A DNA stretch of 64,000 bases, taken from assembly GCF_016461715.1 (NCBI RefSeq), contig NZ_JAEMUI010000003.1, forward strand, positions 62,001-126,000. Direction: 5' to 3'. Under the pieces are notes generated by a model. The model ran no database searches and was not told the DNA's origin. It saw only the letters and a program-made list of their open reading frames with translations. Shown piece after piece: positions 53,648 through 63,380 of the stretch. Within the stretch, counting starts at the first letter, position 1, and each line of letters starts with the position of its first letter. The position numbers were made by a program, and so were the translations under genes. The stretch comes from Marinomonas spartinae (GTDB lineage Bacteria > Pseudomonadota > Gammaproteobacteria > Pseudomonadales > Marinomonadaceae).

Positions 53648-55534
53648 ATGCAGATCTCCTTAAAAAATAGAATTCTATTTTTTACTCTTTTTCTCATTTT
53701 GATTATTTCATGTATTTTAACTTGGAACGGTTATTACCGGTTCAGTTCATTTAATACGAAGTCTGCTCTAGACAATCAAAAGGTTGAAACCAGTCTTGTT
53801 GCAGAGGCCCTTGATGAAAAAATAAATGGCTACTTCAAGGCTTTAAATAGTTTTTCGGTGAGTTTTAACGACGATTTAAACTTTTCCGATCAACAGCAGG
53901 TGATTAATGCTCTAGATAAATTGAAAAAAACAGATCCTCATATTCTGGCGGCGTTTGTGGGGCTGAAAAATGGAAAGTCGTTTGAAGGAGACCGCTTTTT
54001 CCCTGGTTTTAACGCAAAAGAGCTAAATAAAGAATGGTATGTTCGTGCCTTTTCAGGTGAGAAAAATATCATTACCAAAGCGTATTTTGGCGAGGGAGAG
54101 CAAGCCGATGTGTTCGCATTGGCCTCACCTATTTATCATGATGGTAATGTGGTCGCTGTAGTTTGTATCACATTAAAAGTGGCTGAACTCACAGACTATA
54201 TTAAAACCTTAGTACCTAAAAATAATGTGTTTGTATATGATGACTCTGGGTATGTCGTCTCAGCCCCTAATAAAGAATTGTTGGGTAAAAATATTTACGA
54301 TATTCGACCAGACTACAAGAAGTTTTCTTCAAGTCATCCCGTTCTTGACTATTCGATTGATGGTCGTGGTGTGAAGGCCTTTGCAGGAAAGTTAAAGAAA
54401 TATAATTGGACAGTGGTTTCTTTTACTTGGGACGATGTAGTTTCCAGGCCAAGTCAAGACATGTTGATTGGTTCCATCATTATTTTTGCTGTTTTGATTG
54501 TTCTATCCCTATGTATTGTTTATATAGGTGTAGTGAATTTGGTTTACAAACCAATTGGCGGGGAACCAAAAGAAATCTCGCAGATCATTTCTCGAATTGC
54601 CAAAGGAGATTTATCCCAACCCTTAAAACAGAACGGTGATGAAACAGGAATTTATGCCTCGATTATTGCTTTGAATAATAAATTATCAGAGATTATCAAA
54701 GGTAGTTTGTCGATTTCTGACAGTGTGTCATCGGCTTCCGAAGAATTAACCTTGGTGATGAAGAGTACGGCAGAGAACGCACAAGAAGAACTTAAAGAAG
54801 TTGAGTCGATTGCCAATGCGGTGAATGAGTTGTCTAACGCGTCAGAAGAAGTCAGCGCGAACGCTGTTCAGGCAGAGGAGCAAGCGAATAAAGCCATAGA
54901 GAGTGTAACGAAGGGACACCAAGGGCTAGAAAAATCGATTAACTTAACCCGCTCTATTAATACGACGTTTAATCAAACCGCAGAGATGATTGCTAAGTTA
55001 CGTGAAGAAACGCTCAATATTGGTGAAGTCACTAATGTCATCAGCTCCATTTCTGAGCAGACAAATTTATTGGCACTCAATGCCGCCATTGAGGCCGCGC
55101 GTGCAGGCGAGCAAGGTAGAGGCTTTGCAGTGGTCGCCGATGAAGTTCGAAGTCTTGCTGCGAAGACCCAAGAATCAACATCAACCATTCAAGCAATTAT
55201 TAATACATTGCAAGATCAGTCCAAAAAAGCCAATGACAATATGATCGAGAATGTGAGGTCAATTGAGGAGTCCGTAGAGCTGGCTGAAAATGTGAAAGTG
55301 TCTTTTGATGAATTAACGACGTACGTTCGCACGCTTTCTGACATAAATACTCTCGTCGCTGCAGCGTCTCAAGAGCAGTTTAATGTCACGGCAGACATTA
55401 ATAAAAATACCGCGACAACGGTGGATTTAGTGAATCAAAATGTGTCAGCGGTTGAACAGACTCAGCAGGCGGCAAAAGAGTTGGCACAGTTAGCGTTGAA
55501 GCAAAAGAACACATTGGATTTCTTTAAGCATTAG
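53648..55534 (+). CDS. Methyl-accepting chemotaxis protein with dCACHE sensor
   Basis: Transmembrane chemoreceptor. TM1 is at residues ~8-28, a periplasmic double-CACHE ligand domain spans ~35-275 ([38 protein letters not shown]), and TM2 is at ~278-300. A HAMP domain follows, then the cytoplasmic signalling hairpin with the conserved tip [19 protein letters not shown]. No C-terminal NWETF-type CheR tether is present. The ATG at 53648 after AAGGGA is preferred to a TTG at 53630. The ligand is unknown; many dCACHE receptors bind amino acids or organic acids. Confidence 0.94.
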   Translation: MQISLKNRILFFTLFLILIISCILTWNGYYRFSSFNTKSALDNQKVETSLVAEALDEKINGYFKALNSFSVSFNDDLNFSDQQQVINALDKLKKTDPHILAAFVGLKNGKSFEGDRFFPGFNAKELNKEWYVRAFSGEKNIITKAYFGEGEQADVFALASPIYHDGNVVAVVCITLKVAELTDYIKTLVPKNNVFVYDDSGYVVSAPNKELLGKNIYDIRPDYKKFSSSHPVLDYSIDGRGVKAFAGKLKKYNWTVVSFTWDDVVSRPSQDMLIGSIIIFAVLIVLSLCIVYIGVVNLVYKPIGGEPKEISQIISRIAKGDLSQPLKQNGDETGIYASIIALNNKLSEIIKGSLSISDSVSSASEELTLVMKSTAENAQEELKEVESIANAVNELSNASEEVSANAVQAEEQANKAIESVTKGHQGLEKSINLTRSINTTFNQTAEMIAKLREETLNIGEVTNVISSISEQTNLLALNAAIEAARAGEQGRGFAVVADEVRSLAAKTQESTSTIQAIINTLQDQSKKANDNMIENVRSIEESVELAENVKVSFDELTTYVRTLSDINTLVAAASQEQFNVTADINKNTATTVDLVNQNVSAVEQTQQAAKELAQLALKQKNTLDFFKH

Positions 55535-55589
55535 GAGCCACGCCAAGATTCAGAAAGGTTGGCTTATCATTAAAAAGGAGTTGTTGTAT

Positions 55590-56693
55590 ATGAAAAGGGA
55601 CAAACAGGCCTGTTCGGCTGTATCTGAGATGTCTTATTCTCGTCGTGATGTATTAAAAAAGACTTTAGCTTGGTCTGGTGTGGCGCTAGGCGGTGCTGTT
55701 TTATCAGGTAAGCTATTAGCGCAGCCTTTAAGCCTCAACTACCCTGATGAGCATGTCAAAATATTGGATGAGAGCTTTGCCAAGTATCGTTTGTTTAATG
55801 CCAGCGTTGAACGCCTCGCGACCGGAATGCGCTGGGTAGAGGGTCCTGTTTGGAGTGGTGATGGACGTTATTTATTGGTTAGCGACATTGCGAATAATCG
55901 TATTATGCGCTGGGACGAACTTACGGATGAATTGAGTGTTTACCGTTATAAATCGAACCATTCTAATGGTCTTTGTCGCGATCTTGAAGGACGTCTTATT
56001 GCCTGTGAGGGCTCAACGACGGATGTGGAAGGACGTCGCGTAACAAGAACCGAGCACAATGGTACGATTACGGTATTGGCCGATAATTTTGAAGGTAAAC
56101 GCTTTAACTCTCCTAATGACGTTATTGTAAAACGTGATGGCTCAATTTGGTTTACGGATCCGCCGTTCCAAGCTGGCAGCATGTATGAAGGCAATATTGT
56201 GAAAACTGAATTGCCGGATGCTGTCTATCGTATTGATAGACAAACCGGTAAGTTAACGCAAGTGATCACAGAGATTGCTGGCCCTAATGGTTTGTGCTTT
56301 TCGCCAGATGAATCCATTTTGTATGTTGTTGATTGTTTGACAGGGCCGAATCGCAAAGTGTGGGCCTACGATGTGGCGTCCGACGGTACGCTAGGGGCTC
56401 GTAAAGCGTTTATTTCCAACATTAAGCATGCAGCTTTTGATGGGATTAAATGTGACCAAGATGGCAACCTTTGGTGTGGTTGGGGCAGTGACGGTTCTAA
56501 GGGGCAAGATTCTAAGGCGTTAAATGGAGTGATGGTCTTTAACAAACATGGAAAAGCAATAGGTCACATATCATTACCCGAATACTGTGCCAATATTTGT
56601 TTTGGAGGCACCAAGGGGAATCGACTCTTTATGGCGGCTTCCCACTCTATCTATTCGCTCTATGTGAACACTCGAGGGGCAACCTTTGTTTAG
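55590..56693 (+). CDS. Tat-exported SMP-30/gluconolactonase family protein
   Basis: Periplasmic six-bladed beta-propeller lactonase-like protein. The N-terminus carries a twin-arginine signal (YSRRDVLKKTLAWSGVALGG) followed by a hydrophobic stretch to about residue 45. The propeller shows metal-site regions MRWVEGPVW, NRIMRWD, FNSPNDVIVKRDGSIWFTDPP and GPNGLCFSPDE. Family enzymes hydrolyse sugar lactones such as gluconolactone with a divalent metal. The ATG at 55590 is 9 bases after AAGGAG; an upstream TTG is rejected. Single-gene unit ending in a terminator. Confidence 0.9.
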   Translation: MKRDKQACSAVSEMSYSRRDVLKKTLAWSGVALGGAVLSGKLLAQPLSLNYPDEHVKILDESFAKYRLFNASVERLATGMRWVEGPVWSGDGRYLLVSDIANNRIMRWDELTDELSVYRYKSNHSNGLCRDLEGRLIACEGSTTDVEGRRVTRTEHNGTITVLADNFEGKRFNSPNDVIVKRDGSIWFTDPPFQAGSMYEGNIVKTELPDAVYRIDRQTGKLTQVITEIAGPNGLCFSPDESILYVVDCLTGPNRKVWAYDVASDGTLGARKAFISNIKHAAFDGIKCDQDGNLWCGWGSDGSKGQDSKALNGVMVFNKHGKAIGHISLPEYCANICFGGTKGNRLFMAASHSIYSLYVNTRGATFV

Positions 56694-56767
56694 TGTGAGT
56701 ATCTTGATTGACGATAAGCACAGCTACTTCAGGCTGTTCGCTTTCTGTCAGCATAGCAAGATAAATG

Positions 56768-56792
56768 AGCGTCCATTCTAGGGCGCTTTTTT
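56768..56792 (+). terminator. Terminator after the gluconolactonase-like gene
   Basis: AGCGTCC (56768-56774) pairs with GGGCGCT (56781-56787, one G-U pair), followed by TTTTTT. Confidence 0.8.
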
Positions 56793-57092
56793 AACTCGAA
56801 AAGTATCCATCGATAACAGCTTATGGAGGCCTTAATGCTCAATCAAACTGACGGTTGAGGATGTCATGATCATGTAACTTTCTTAGTTTATACAGTTGTT
56901 ATGGTTGCTAAATCGTGCTCTTTCCCCCATCCTTTTAATACGATTGATTTTTATTTATCAGTTATTGGTCACGTATTTTGGGGTTACAGCGTAAATATAG
57001 GGAGCTTATACATTAAGGTAGCCATGTGATCAGTTGCTCAAGTAAGTGAGTGCACTTACACAATGAGAAAAAGATTATGGAGAGAGCAAGTT
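56793..57092. other. Intergenic region upstream of trhA
   Basis: About 300 bases with no gene seen. It probably contains the promoter of the hemolysin III family gene, but no clear -35/-10 pair was found. Confidence 0.35.
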
Positions 57093-57755
57093 ATGTCGAT
57101 AGCAGTGTCGAATTCTAATCGAGGGCAATCTTTAGGTGAAGAGATTGCCAACAGTATCAGTCATGGTCTAGGGCTGGTCGCGGCGATTGTCGGTACGCCG
57201 TTTTTAATTATTAGCGCGGTAAAATACGCTGATGTGAGTTTTGTGGTTGGTGTGAGTATTTTCTCTGCCACCATGATTATTTTGTATTTAGCATCGACCT
57301 TATATCATGCCATGCCTGCTGGCTGGCAACGAGTCAAAGAAGTTTTTCGGGTCATTGACCATGCGGCGGTCTATTTGTTGATCGCAGGAACCTATACGCC
57401 CTTTATGCTGGGTGTATTAAAAGGGGCGTGGGGGTGGTCTCTACTCGGTGCGGTTTGGGGGCTAGCATTGACAGGAGTGGCCTTAAAGGCCTTTGGTCGA
57501 GTGTCTCACCCAGCTATTTCAACTGGCTTGTATGTCTTATTGGGTTGGTTGATTTTGGTTGCTATCAACCCATTGATTGAGCGAATGCAGACCGAAGGCT
57601 TGTATTTACTGGTGTTAGGTGGCGTACTTTACACCATTGGCGTGCTGTTTTTTGTGTTTGATTCACGAATTAAATACAGCCATTTGATCTGGCATTTGTT
57701 TGTTCTCTCTGGAACGGTAAGTCACTTTTTTGCCATTATGTGGTACGGTGCTTAG
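57093..57755 (+). CDS. trhA: Hemolysin III / TrhA (PAQR) family membrane protein
   Basis: Seven-helix PAQR-family integral membrane protein. Conserved EEIANSISHGLG, LASTLYHAMP, IDHAAVYLLIAGTYTPF and the C-terminal HLIWHLFVLSGTVSHFF provide the three metal-binding histidines and a serine/aspartate site. Bacterial members such as TrhA/YqfA affect membrane energetics or fluidity; haemolysis is not implied. The ATG at 57093 has GGAGAGAG upstream; the ATG at 57063 is an alternative. A terminator follows. Confidence 0.9.
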   Translation: MSIAVSNSNRGQSLGEEIANSISHGLGLVAAIVGTPFLIISAVKYADVSFVVGVSIFSATMIILYLASTLYHAMPAGWQRVKEVFRVIDHAAVYLLIAGTYTPFMLGVLKGAWGWSLLGAVWGLALTGVALKAFGRVSHPAISTGLYVLLGWLILVAINPLIERMQTEGLYLLVLGGVLYTIGVLFFVFDSRIKYSHLIWHLFVLSGTVSHFFAIMWYGA

Positions 57756-57784
57756 CCTCTGATTGATCTGCATTAGTTCATTTT

Positions 57785-57820
57785 AAAAAGCCTTAGTATG
57801 TTCCTGCTAGGGCTTTTTTA
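57785..57820 (+). terminator. Terminator after trhA
   Basis: A 12-bp stem (57785-57796 with 57807-57818, one G-U pair) with A- and T-tracts at the ends. Confidence 0.85.
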
Positions 57821-58142
57821 GTTGTTTCTGAAAAAGCTTTCACTGATTGAATTTATAAGATAGTTGGCATCAGGATCTTGCTAGACAAAGATCATCCACA
57901 AATCAGTCATAGGATGATATATCGCCTTATCTTCAGACTGCATATAAAATGACATAATCTTCACGAGTCCTGTTCAATCACAAATATCTACAGAATTGAT
58001 GCGTCTATTCCTATACTCTTAAGAATGTTACTCAGGTAGTTTATTGACAATGATGCAGATTTTACTTGGCTACTGTGCCATCTGCGTTGTTTTGTGCATT
58101 CCTATAATCACATTCTAAACGGGTACGAGCAGTAGATACATA
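57821..58142. other. Intergenic region upstream of the HD-GYP gene
   Basis: About 320 bases without a convincing gene. A consensus -35 (TTGACA, 58044-58049) occurs ~95 bp before the start codon, but the matching -10 is weak. A 22-codon hydrophobic frame starting near 58050 lacks a ribosome site and is not called. Confidence 0.4.
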
Positions 58143-59528
58143 ATGACAAACCATATTCCCCAAACCACAGTAATTAGCCAATCTGAGTTGATTTTGTCAT
58201 TAACCACGGCGTTAGATATGACAGAGGGTCAGCCTGTTGAACATTGTATGCGGTGTTGCTGGATAGGCATGCACATCGGAAAAGCTCTGCAGCTCAATGA
58301 GCAACAATTGTACGATCTATTTTTTACCATTCTTTTAAAAGATACTGGGTGCAGTAGCAACGCAGCGCGTATCTGTCAGTTGTATGGTACGGATGAACGG
58401 CAACTGAAAAATGGTTTTAAAACCATGGATACTAGCCTAAGTGGTGCCATACGCTTTGTGATGAAAAATGCTGGTTCCAACCAAAATTGGTACCAGCGTT
58501 TACGAACCACTTTGGATATTTTAAAAAATGGTCCTCAATACGCCAATGAGGTGATTCATACCCGCTGTACACGCGGAGCGGATATTGCTCGTGAACTATT
58601 ATTTAATGAAGACGTAGCGCAGAGCATTTACAACCTCGATGAGCACTGGGATGGCGGTGGTTCGCCTCACGGGGTGATAGGCTCTGCGATCCCGTTGTAC
58701 GCTCGTATTGCACTGACATCACAAATTATAGATGTGTTTCATTATTCGCAAGGCATGTCAGCGGCCATCAAGGAGCTGCGTAAGCGGTCCGGTACGTGGC
58801 TGGATCCAGAACTGGTGACCATTGCTATTAACTTACTGAAACAAGAGGATATTGTCACTCCCTTAAGCGCCGATAGTATCAGTGAGCAAGTCTTGGCCAT
58901 TGCGCCAGTGAGGGCGAGCGAGGCCACGACTGATGACTACTTTGATCGTATTGTGAGGGCGTTTGGGTCGATTATTGATGCCAAAAGCCCATTTACCTCA
59001 GGACATAGTGAGCGAGTTGCGATTTTCAGCGATATGATTGCAGCAGAACTTGGGCTATCAGAAACGGATCGTCTATGGATTCGTCGCGGCGCGCGCTTAC
59101 ATGATCTTGGTAAGCTTGGGGTCAGTAATACGATTTTAGATAAGCCTGGCAAGCTTGATGAAGATGAGTGGGAAGCAATGAAACAACATGCTTCTTATAC
59201 CTACGACATTCTTAAGCTGATCACGCCGTTAGAGCGTTTTGCCTATGTGGCGGCTTCGCATCACGAAAAGCTGGACGGTACAGGTTATCCCCATGGGGTG
59301 CGAGATGACGATATCTCACTGGTCACCCGCATTATTACCACCGCTGATATTTTTGATGCGATTACGGCCGAAAGACCATACCGTCAGGCTATCCCAGTAG
59401 AGAAAACGCTGGAGATTATGCAGGACAGTGTTGGGACTGCCATCGACAGTCGTTGCTTTGCCGCACTAAAACGCATTATTGCAACGCAGCCAAATGAGAT
59501 GGCCAATTTGATTTCAGCGCATAAATAG
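58143..59528 (+). CDS. Tandem HD / HD-GYP domain phosphohydrolase
   Basis: Cytoplasmic protein with two related halves. Residues ~15-225 form a degenerate HD-GYP-like domain in which HD is replaced by KD (LLKDTG) and the GYP region reads LDEHWDGGGSPHG. Residues ~260-450 are a complete HD-GYP domain (SGHSERVA, RLHDLGKLGVSNTILDKPGKL, ASHHEKLDGTGYPHG), expected to hydrolyse c-di-GMP. The N-terminal half probably has a regulatory role. It is monocistronic, the second c-di-GMP-degrading candidate in this window. Target processes cannot be inferred. Confidence 0.92.
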   Translation: MTNHIPQTTVISQSELILSLTTALDMTEGQPVEHCMRCCWIGMHIGKALQLNEQQLYDLFFTILLKDTGCSSNAARICQLYGTDERQLKNGFKTMDTSLSGAIRFVMKNAGSNQNWYQRLRTTLDILKNGPQYANEVIHTRCTRGADIARELLFNEDVAQSIYNLDEHWDGGGSPHGVIGSAIPLYARIALTSQIIDVFHYSQGMSAAIKELRKRSGTWLDPELVTIAINLLKQEDIVTPLSADSISEQVLAIAPVRASEATTDDYFDRIVRAFGSIIDAKSPFTSGHSERVAIFSDMIAAELGLSETDRLWIRRGARLHDLGKLGVSNTILDKPGKLDEDEWEAMKQHASYTYDILKLITPLERFAYVAASHHEKLDGTGYPHGVRDDDISLVTRIITTADIFDAITAERPYRQAIPVEKTLEIMQDSVGTAIDSRCFAALKRIIATQPNEMANLISAHK

Positions 59529-59682
59529 AAAAGCGTTGGATGGTTGCTGCAGAAACATCGAAAGTATTATTGGTCCCCTGAAATCTGCTAATAAGCAGAA
59601 ATATGGATTGGGGTTTACATACTACATGTTTAGCTAAGATACTGTATCCACTACAAGAGAGGGGGCACAATAAAATCAGGAG

Positions 59683-59967
59683 TTATACTTTAATATCGAT
59701 CAATGAACCAATCGTCTTGTTCGACGCATCGATGACTTTAGCATTGGCTTTGGATTCTAGTGCGCTTTGTTTGGCTTCAATTAATCCATCCTGAATCGGC
59801 GAACCATATCGAGCATTGTTCGTCGTTGCTTCGTTTTGATTCACATTTCTCTGATTGACGGTTTGAGTCGACGCTTGAGCGACTTTTTGGCTTGCTTGAT
59901 CCAGTCTATTTTGACTGCCTTGCAGACCATTTTGACCGTATAAGAATGAAGAACCTTGTATATTCAT
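59683..59967 (-). CDS. Small protein with flagellar-rod-like N- and C-terminal motifs
   Basis: A 94-residue conserved-looking hypothetical protein. The N-terminus (GLQGSQNRLDQASQKVAQASTQ) resembles the heptad motif of flagellar axial proteins, and the C-terminus (NAKVIDASNKTIGSLIDIKV) resembles the ends of FlgC/FlgE/FlgG proteins. Only ~40 polar residues lie between. It has no signal peptide. The ATG at 59967 has AAGG 8 bases upstream. It is divergent from the ABC transporter and convergent with the HD-GYP gene, with no flagellar genes nearby. Axial-like function is my inference. Confidence 0.7.
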   Translation of the reverse strand: MNIQGSSFLYGQNGLQGSQNRLDQASQKVAQASTQTVNQRNVNQNEATTNNARYGSPIQDGLIEAKQSALESKANAKVIDASNKTIGSLIDIKV

Positions 59968-60462
59968 GGTGTTGACCTTGGTTTTTCGGCGCTAATTTAG
60001 TACTAAATTCTCTACAGTGTAATGCAAATTACAGTGTTTGTCTGTGACATGACTGGGTTATTTTGTAACCAAGATAGCAATAGGTGTGTTTATTTGGCAA
60101 AGAGAAGGCATGGCGCAACCCGCTATTTTTTGTCAGTTTTTGGTAAAATCTTATCAGTATCTAGTGGTTATCTGTTTGACTTTGCACTATAAGAAGGTAT
60201 TGGCACCAAGATTGCCTGTTTTGTTGACGAATTCACAAATTGTTGCGAATTTGTTTACAAATCGATTATCTTATCGACATGAGATTGTTACTTGAATTGA
60301 GCGATGCCTCAAAATGGCGCTTTACCTGAGGGTTAAGTTGTTCTTTTTTGGTGCGATTTTTGATTTTTTAGCAATCCAAGATATCAGTCGAAATTTCTTT
60401 TATAAGCCACTTTGTGTTTACAGTAAATTGGCATAACAGCACTCAAGTAGAGAGAGACAGAC
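59968..60462. other. Divergent intergenic region, about 500 bp
   Basis: No credible gene. A 69-codon frame at 60086-60295 lacks a ribosome site and is not called. An operator-like inverted repeat ACAAATT-N6-AATTTGT lies at 60235-60254. The promoter of the ABC transporter is presumably in 60350-60440. Confidence 0.4.
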
Positions 60463-61269
60463 ATGAAGAAACTAGTTGCAGCGATTATGATGTTGTTTTA
60501 TGTGGGTATTGCATCCGCATCTGATAATGATCTATGGGAAAAGTCCACTCTTAATCAAATCGTTAAGCGTGGCTCATTGGAAGTGTGTTTGGAAGCTGGC
60601 TATATGCCGTTCGAAATGCGCGATAAAGCTGGCCGTATTGTCGGTTTTGACGTCGACATGGCGAAAACAATGGCACATGCCATGGATGTTAAATTGGTTC
60701 TTCGAAACACCGATTGGGATGGTATTATTCCGGCGCTATTAACGTCTAAATGTGACATCATCATGTCTGGTATGACTATTACGGCTCAACGTAACTTGAA
60801 AGTGAATTTTGCCCACCCTTATATCGTTATTGGTCAGACGATCCTGATTAATCCTAAGCTAAAAGGCATCGTGAAAAGCTATCAAGATTTGAACAATCCT
60901 AAATACACCATCGCAACAAAATTGGGCGTAACCGGTGAAATTGCGAGCAAAAAGTTGATGGGCAAAGCTAAGCTGCAACTGTTTGGAACTGAGTCTGAGG
61001 CGGCGCTACAAGTTGTTAATGGTAAAGCGGATGCGTTTGTTTACGATTTACCTTATAACGCCATCTATGCAGCGCAAAACGAAGGGAAAGTGGTTCTTCT
61101 TGATAAACCATTTACCTATGAGCCATTGGCTTGGGCGATCCGCAAAGGTGATCCAGATTTCCTAAACTTCCTAAATAATTACTTGGCGCAAGTTAAAGGC
61201 GACGGTACTTACGATAAAATTTACCACAAGTGGTTCAAAACCAAAGAGTGGTTAAGTACGGTTCAATAA
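60463..61269 (+). CDS. Polar amino acid ABC transporter, substrate-binding protein
   Basis: Periplasmic binding protein of the SBP_bac_3 family. A Sec signal peptide ends near ASA (residues ~1-20). The body shows GSLEVCLEAGYMPFEMRDKAGRIVGFDVDMAK (split as LEVCLEAGYMPFE and GFDVDMAK), DWDGIIPALLTSKCDIIMSGM and KADAFVYDLPYNAIYA. Substrate is a polar amino acid or related compound; which one is not evident. It leads a three-gene operon, with a stem-loop before the permease gene that probably raises its relative expression. Confidence 0.93.
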   Translation: MKKLVAAIMMLFYVGIASASDNDLWEKSTLNQIVKRGSLEVCLEAGYMPFEMRDKAGRIVGFDVDMAKTMAHAMDVKLVLRNTDWDGIIPALLTSKCDIIMSGMTITAQRNLKVNFAHPYIVIGQTILINPKLKGIVKSYQDLNNPKYTIATKLGVTGEIASKKLMGKAKLQLFGTESEAALQVVNGKADAFVYDLPYNAIYAAQNEGKVVLLDKPFTYEPLAWAIRKGDPDFLNFLNNYLAQVKGDGTYDKIYHKWFKTKEWLSTVQ

Positions 61270-61290
61270 CAACGTCAATCACGTCCTATG

Positions 61291-61312
61291 GGCGAGGCAA
61301 GGTTGCCTCGCC
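61291..61312 (+). terminator. Stem-loop between binding-protein and permease genes
   Basis: GGCGAGGC...GCCTCGCC, at least 8 perfect GC-rich pairs with a short loop and a moderately T-rich tail. Such hairpins after binding-protein genes usually give partial termination or mRNA stability. Confidence 0.65.
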
Positions 61313-61429
61313 TCTTATTCGCAAGATAGCGCCTTCTATTCTTTATTTTGTTGGCATTTAGCCATTGTTATTAACGTTTTATAGTGGTTACGACGAAATG
61401 AAATGCAACATACGGGGAATGCTTAACCG

Positions 61430-62380
61430 ATGAAAAAGCAAAAAAATCTGCTTTTATGGAAAATGCTATATGTCCTTATCATGATAGGAATTGGATATGG
61501 AGTATATGCATCAAGTAAAAGCCTTAGTTATAACTGGCGTTGGGAGCGTATTCCCCAGTACCTTATTAGCTTCCAACCTACTGATATTAATGCTCCTTTT
61601 GATGGCTCTGTCGAGTCGGTAAATCCCAAAGAGCACAAAATAGTATTAAAATCTGATTCAGGCCAAACCTTTGTTGTCACAAAGTACGATAAAGCCATCG
61701 CGCATACGGGTGATTTGGTTTTTGAAGGCGATACGGTCGCGACGATAAAAGGCTGGCATTTGGGCTCTATTTCTTGGGGCTTAGTCATGACTCTGAAAAT
61801 TTCTGCGGTGGCATTGGTTTTTGCGATGATCATCGGGTTATTTACAGGTCTGGCACGTATTTCTCATAATCCAGTATTGCGATATTTGTCTGTAACTTAC
61901 ATTGAGGTGGTTCGTGGGACGCCGCTTTTGGTGCAGATCTTTATCTTCTATTTCTTTATTGGCACCGTGTTGAATCTAGATCGGTTTACGGCTGGTGTGG
62001 CCGCGCTTGCTGTTTTTACGGGGGCGTACATTGCCGAAATTATTCGAGCAGGGATTCAGTCTATTCACCCAGGCCAAATGGAAGCCGCTCGCAGTTTGGG
62101 AATGAATTATATTAAGGCCATGGTATATGTGATTTTGCCACAGGCTTTTAAACGTACCTTGCCTCCTTTAGCTGGTCAGTTTATTAACTTGATTAAAGAT
62201 TCTTCCTTGGTGTCAGTCATTTCGATTACCGATTTAACAAAAGCAGGCCGTGAGGTTGTGAGCTCGACGTTTGCACCATTTGAGGTATGGTTTACTGTTG
62301 CGCTCTTGTACCTAGTGCTTACAGGAAGCCTGTCTTGGGTTATTCAAAAGTTAGAGAAGAGGTTATCAGCCAGTGACTAA
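61430..62380 (+). CDS. Polar amino acid ABC transporter permease with N-terminal inserted domain
   Basis: HisM/GlnP-type permease. Residue ~10-30 helix, then an ~80-residue soluble segment (~35-112), then a standard BPD_transp_1 core (~115-310) with the EAA-type loop [22 protein letters not shown]. The extra segment ([31 protein letters not shown]) looks like a small beta sandwich of the lipoyl/HlyD or EIIA type and would face the periplasm between the first and second helices. Common permeases of this class are ~220-240 residues. Its stop overlaps the ATPase start by 8 bp. Confidence 0.9.
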   Translation: MKKQKNLLLWKMLYVLIMIGIGYGVYASSKSLSYNWRWERIPQYLISFQPTDINAPFDGSVESVNPKEHKIVLKSDSGQTFVVTKYDKAIAHTGDLVFEGDTVATIKGWHLGSISWGLVMTLKISAVALVFAMIIGLFTGLARISHNPVLRYLSVTYIEVVRGTPLLVQIFIFYFFIGTVLNLDRFTAGVAALAVFTGAYIAEIIRAGIQSIHPGQMEAARSLGMNYIKAMVYVILPQAFKRTLPPLAGQFINLIKDSSLVSVISITDLTKAGREVVSSTFAPFEVWFTVALLYLVLTGSLSWVIQKLEKRLSASD

Positions 62381-63122
62381 TCCCATTTTGAAAGACAGTA
62401 TTATTGTCGCTGACAGCGTGGAAAAAATTTATCCCAATGGATGTCACGCCCTTAAAAAAGTATCGCTTAATATCCAAAAAGGTGAGGTTGTGGTGATTAT
62501 TGGGCCAAGTGGCTCGGGCAAATCGACTTTTTTGCGAACCTTAAATCAGCTGGAGACCATATCAGACGGGACGATTCATATTGATGACATCAATTTGACT
62601 CACAAAGAGACCAATATCAACAAAGTGCGAGAGGAAGTGGGGATGGTTTTCCAGTCCTTTAACTTGTTCCCCCACAAAACGGCATTGGGTAATGTGATGT
62701 TGTCACCCATGAAAGTACTCAAAAAGTCTGCAAAAGAGGCGGAAGCCGAGGCAAAAGACTTACTGGCTAAAGTCGGTTTGGCGGATAGGATGAATAACTA
62801 TCCGTCGCATCTTTCTGGAGGGCAACAACAACGTGTCGCCATCGCCAGAGCGTTGGCGATGAGTCCTAAAATTATGCTGTTTGATGAGCCAACCAGTGCA
62901 CTTGACCCAGAAATGGTGGGGGAAGTATTGGATGTCATGAAGAGTCTTGCTGGTGGTGGTATGACCATGGTGGTCGTCACGCATGAAATGGGCTTTGCTA
63001 GAGAAGTGGCTGATCGAGTGGTGTTCATGGAAAATGGTGAATTGGTGTTTGAAGAAACGCCAGATCGTTTCTTTGAATCCGATAACCAGCGTTTACAGCG
63101 CTTTCTTGGACAAGTGCTTTAA
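62373..63122 (+). CDS. Polar amino acid ABC transporter ATP-binding protein
   Basis: GlnQ/HisP-type ATPase powering the permease encoded upstream. Walker [11 protein letters not shown]-loop [10 protein letters not shown], signature LSGGQQQR, Walker [13 protein letters not shown] and H-loop VVTHEMGFA are all intact. The start is a GTG overlapping the permease gene. An excellent terminator ends the operon. Confidence 0.96.
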   Translation: MTNPILKDSIIVADSVEKIYPNGCHALKKVSLNIQKGEVVVIIGPSGSGKSTFLRTLNQLETISDGTIHIDDINLTHKETNINKVREEVGMVFQSFNLFPHKTALGNVMLSPMKVLKKSAKEAEAEAKDLLAKVGLADRMNNYPSHLSGGQQQRVAIARALAMSPKIMLFDEPTSALDPEMVGEVLDVMKSLAGGGMTMVVVTHEMGFAREVADRVVFMENGELVFEETPDRFFESDNQRLQRFLGQVL

Positions 63123-63149
63123 CCTTCTGTTTTTAGATGTGATATAAAG

Positions 63150-63186
63150 AGCCTTGGTAGGGTGTACCTGCCAAGGCTTTTTTTTG
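63150..63186 (+). terminator. Intrinsic terminator of the ABC operon
   Basis: A 12-bp stem (63150-63161 with 63167-63178, one G-U pair), loop GTGTA, followed by a run of T. Confidence 0.92.
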
Positions 63187-63311
63187 AGTATTTTTCGTAC
63201 CCATGACTGTGTGGTTACACGAGCACATGGTATGGAACGAGTTGTTGGGATGAATAGTTGGCTCTCAGAATATGATATGTCCATAGATATCTAACTTCTA
63301 TCATACAGATT

Positions 63312-63339
63312 CTACCCACGCAAAGAGTGGTGTGGGTAG
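63312..63339. other. Inverted repeat upstream of the terminal MFS gene
   Basis: CTACCCAC (63312-63319) and GTGGGTAG (63332-63339) form a perfect 8-bp stem with a 12-base loop, 42 bp before the MFS start. It may be an operator or a leader hairpin. Confidence 0.4.
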
Positions 63340-63380
63340 GGTCATACATTCTTTGCTGTTAGCAGGAATAAATACAACCA

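Noticed and set aside
53476..53697. 73-codon minus-strand frame upstream of and overlapping the chemoreceptor start
   Set aside because: Lies in AT-rich DNA, partly antisense to the chemoreceptor N-terminus; composition is typical of a random frame.
57093..57755. Reading the hemolysin III family gene as a toxin
   Set aside because: The PAQR-family residues suggest a housekeeping membrane protein; haemolysis by homologues was seen mainly on overexpression.
58050..58120. 22-codon hydrophobic frame upstream of the HD-GYP gene
   Set aside because: No ribosome site, and it overlaps a candidate -35; probably chance.
60086..60295. 69-codon plus-strand frame in the divergent intergenic region
   Set aside because: No ribosome site, no recognisable family, overlaps the operator-like dyad; likely chance.
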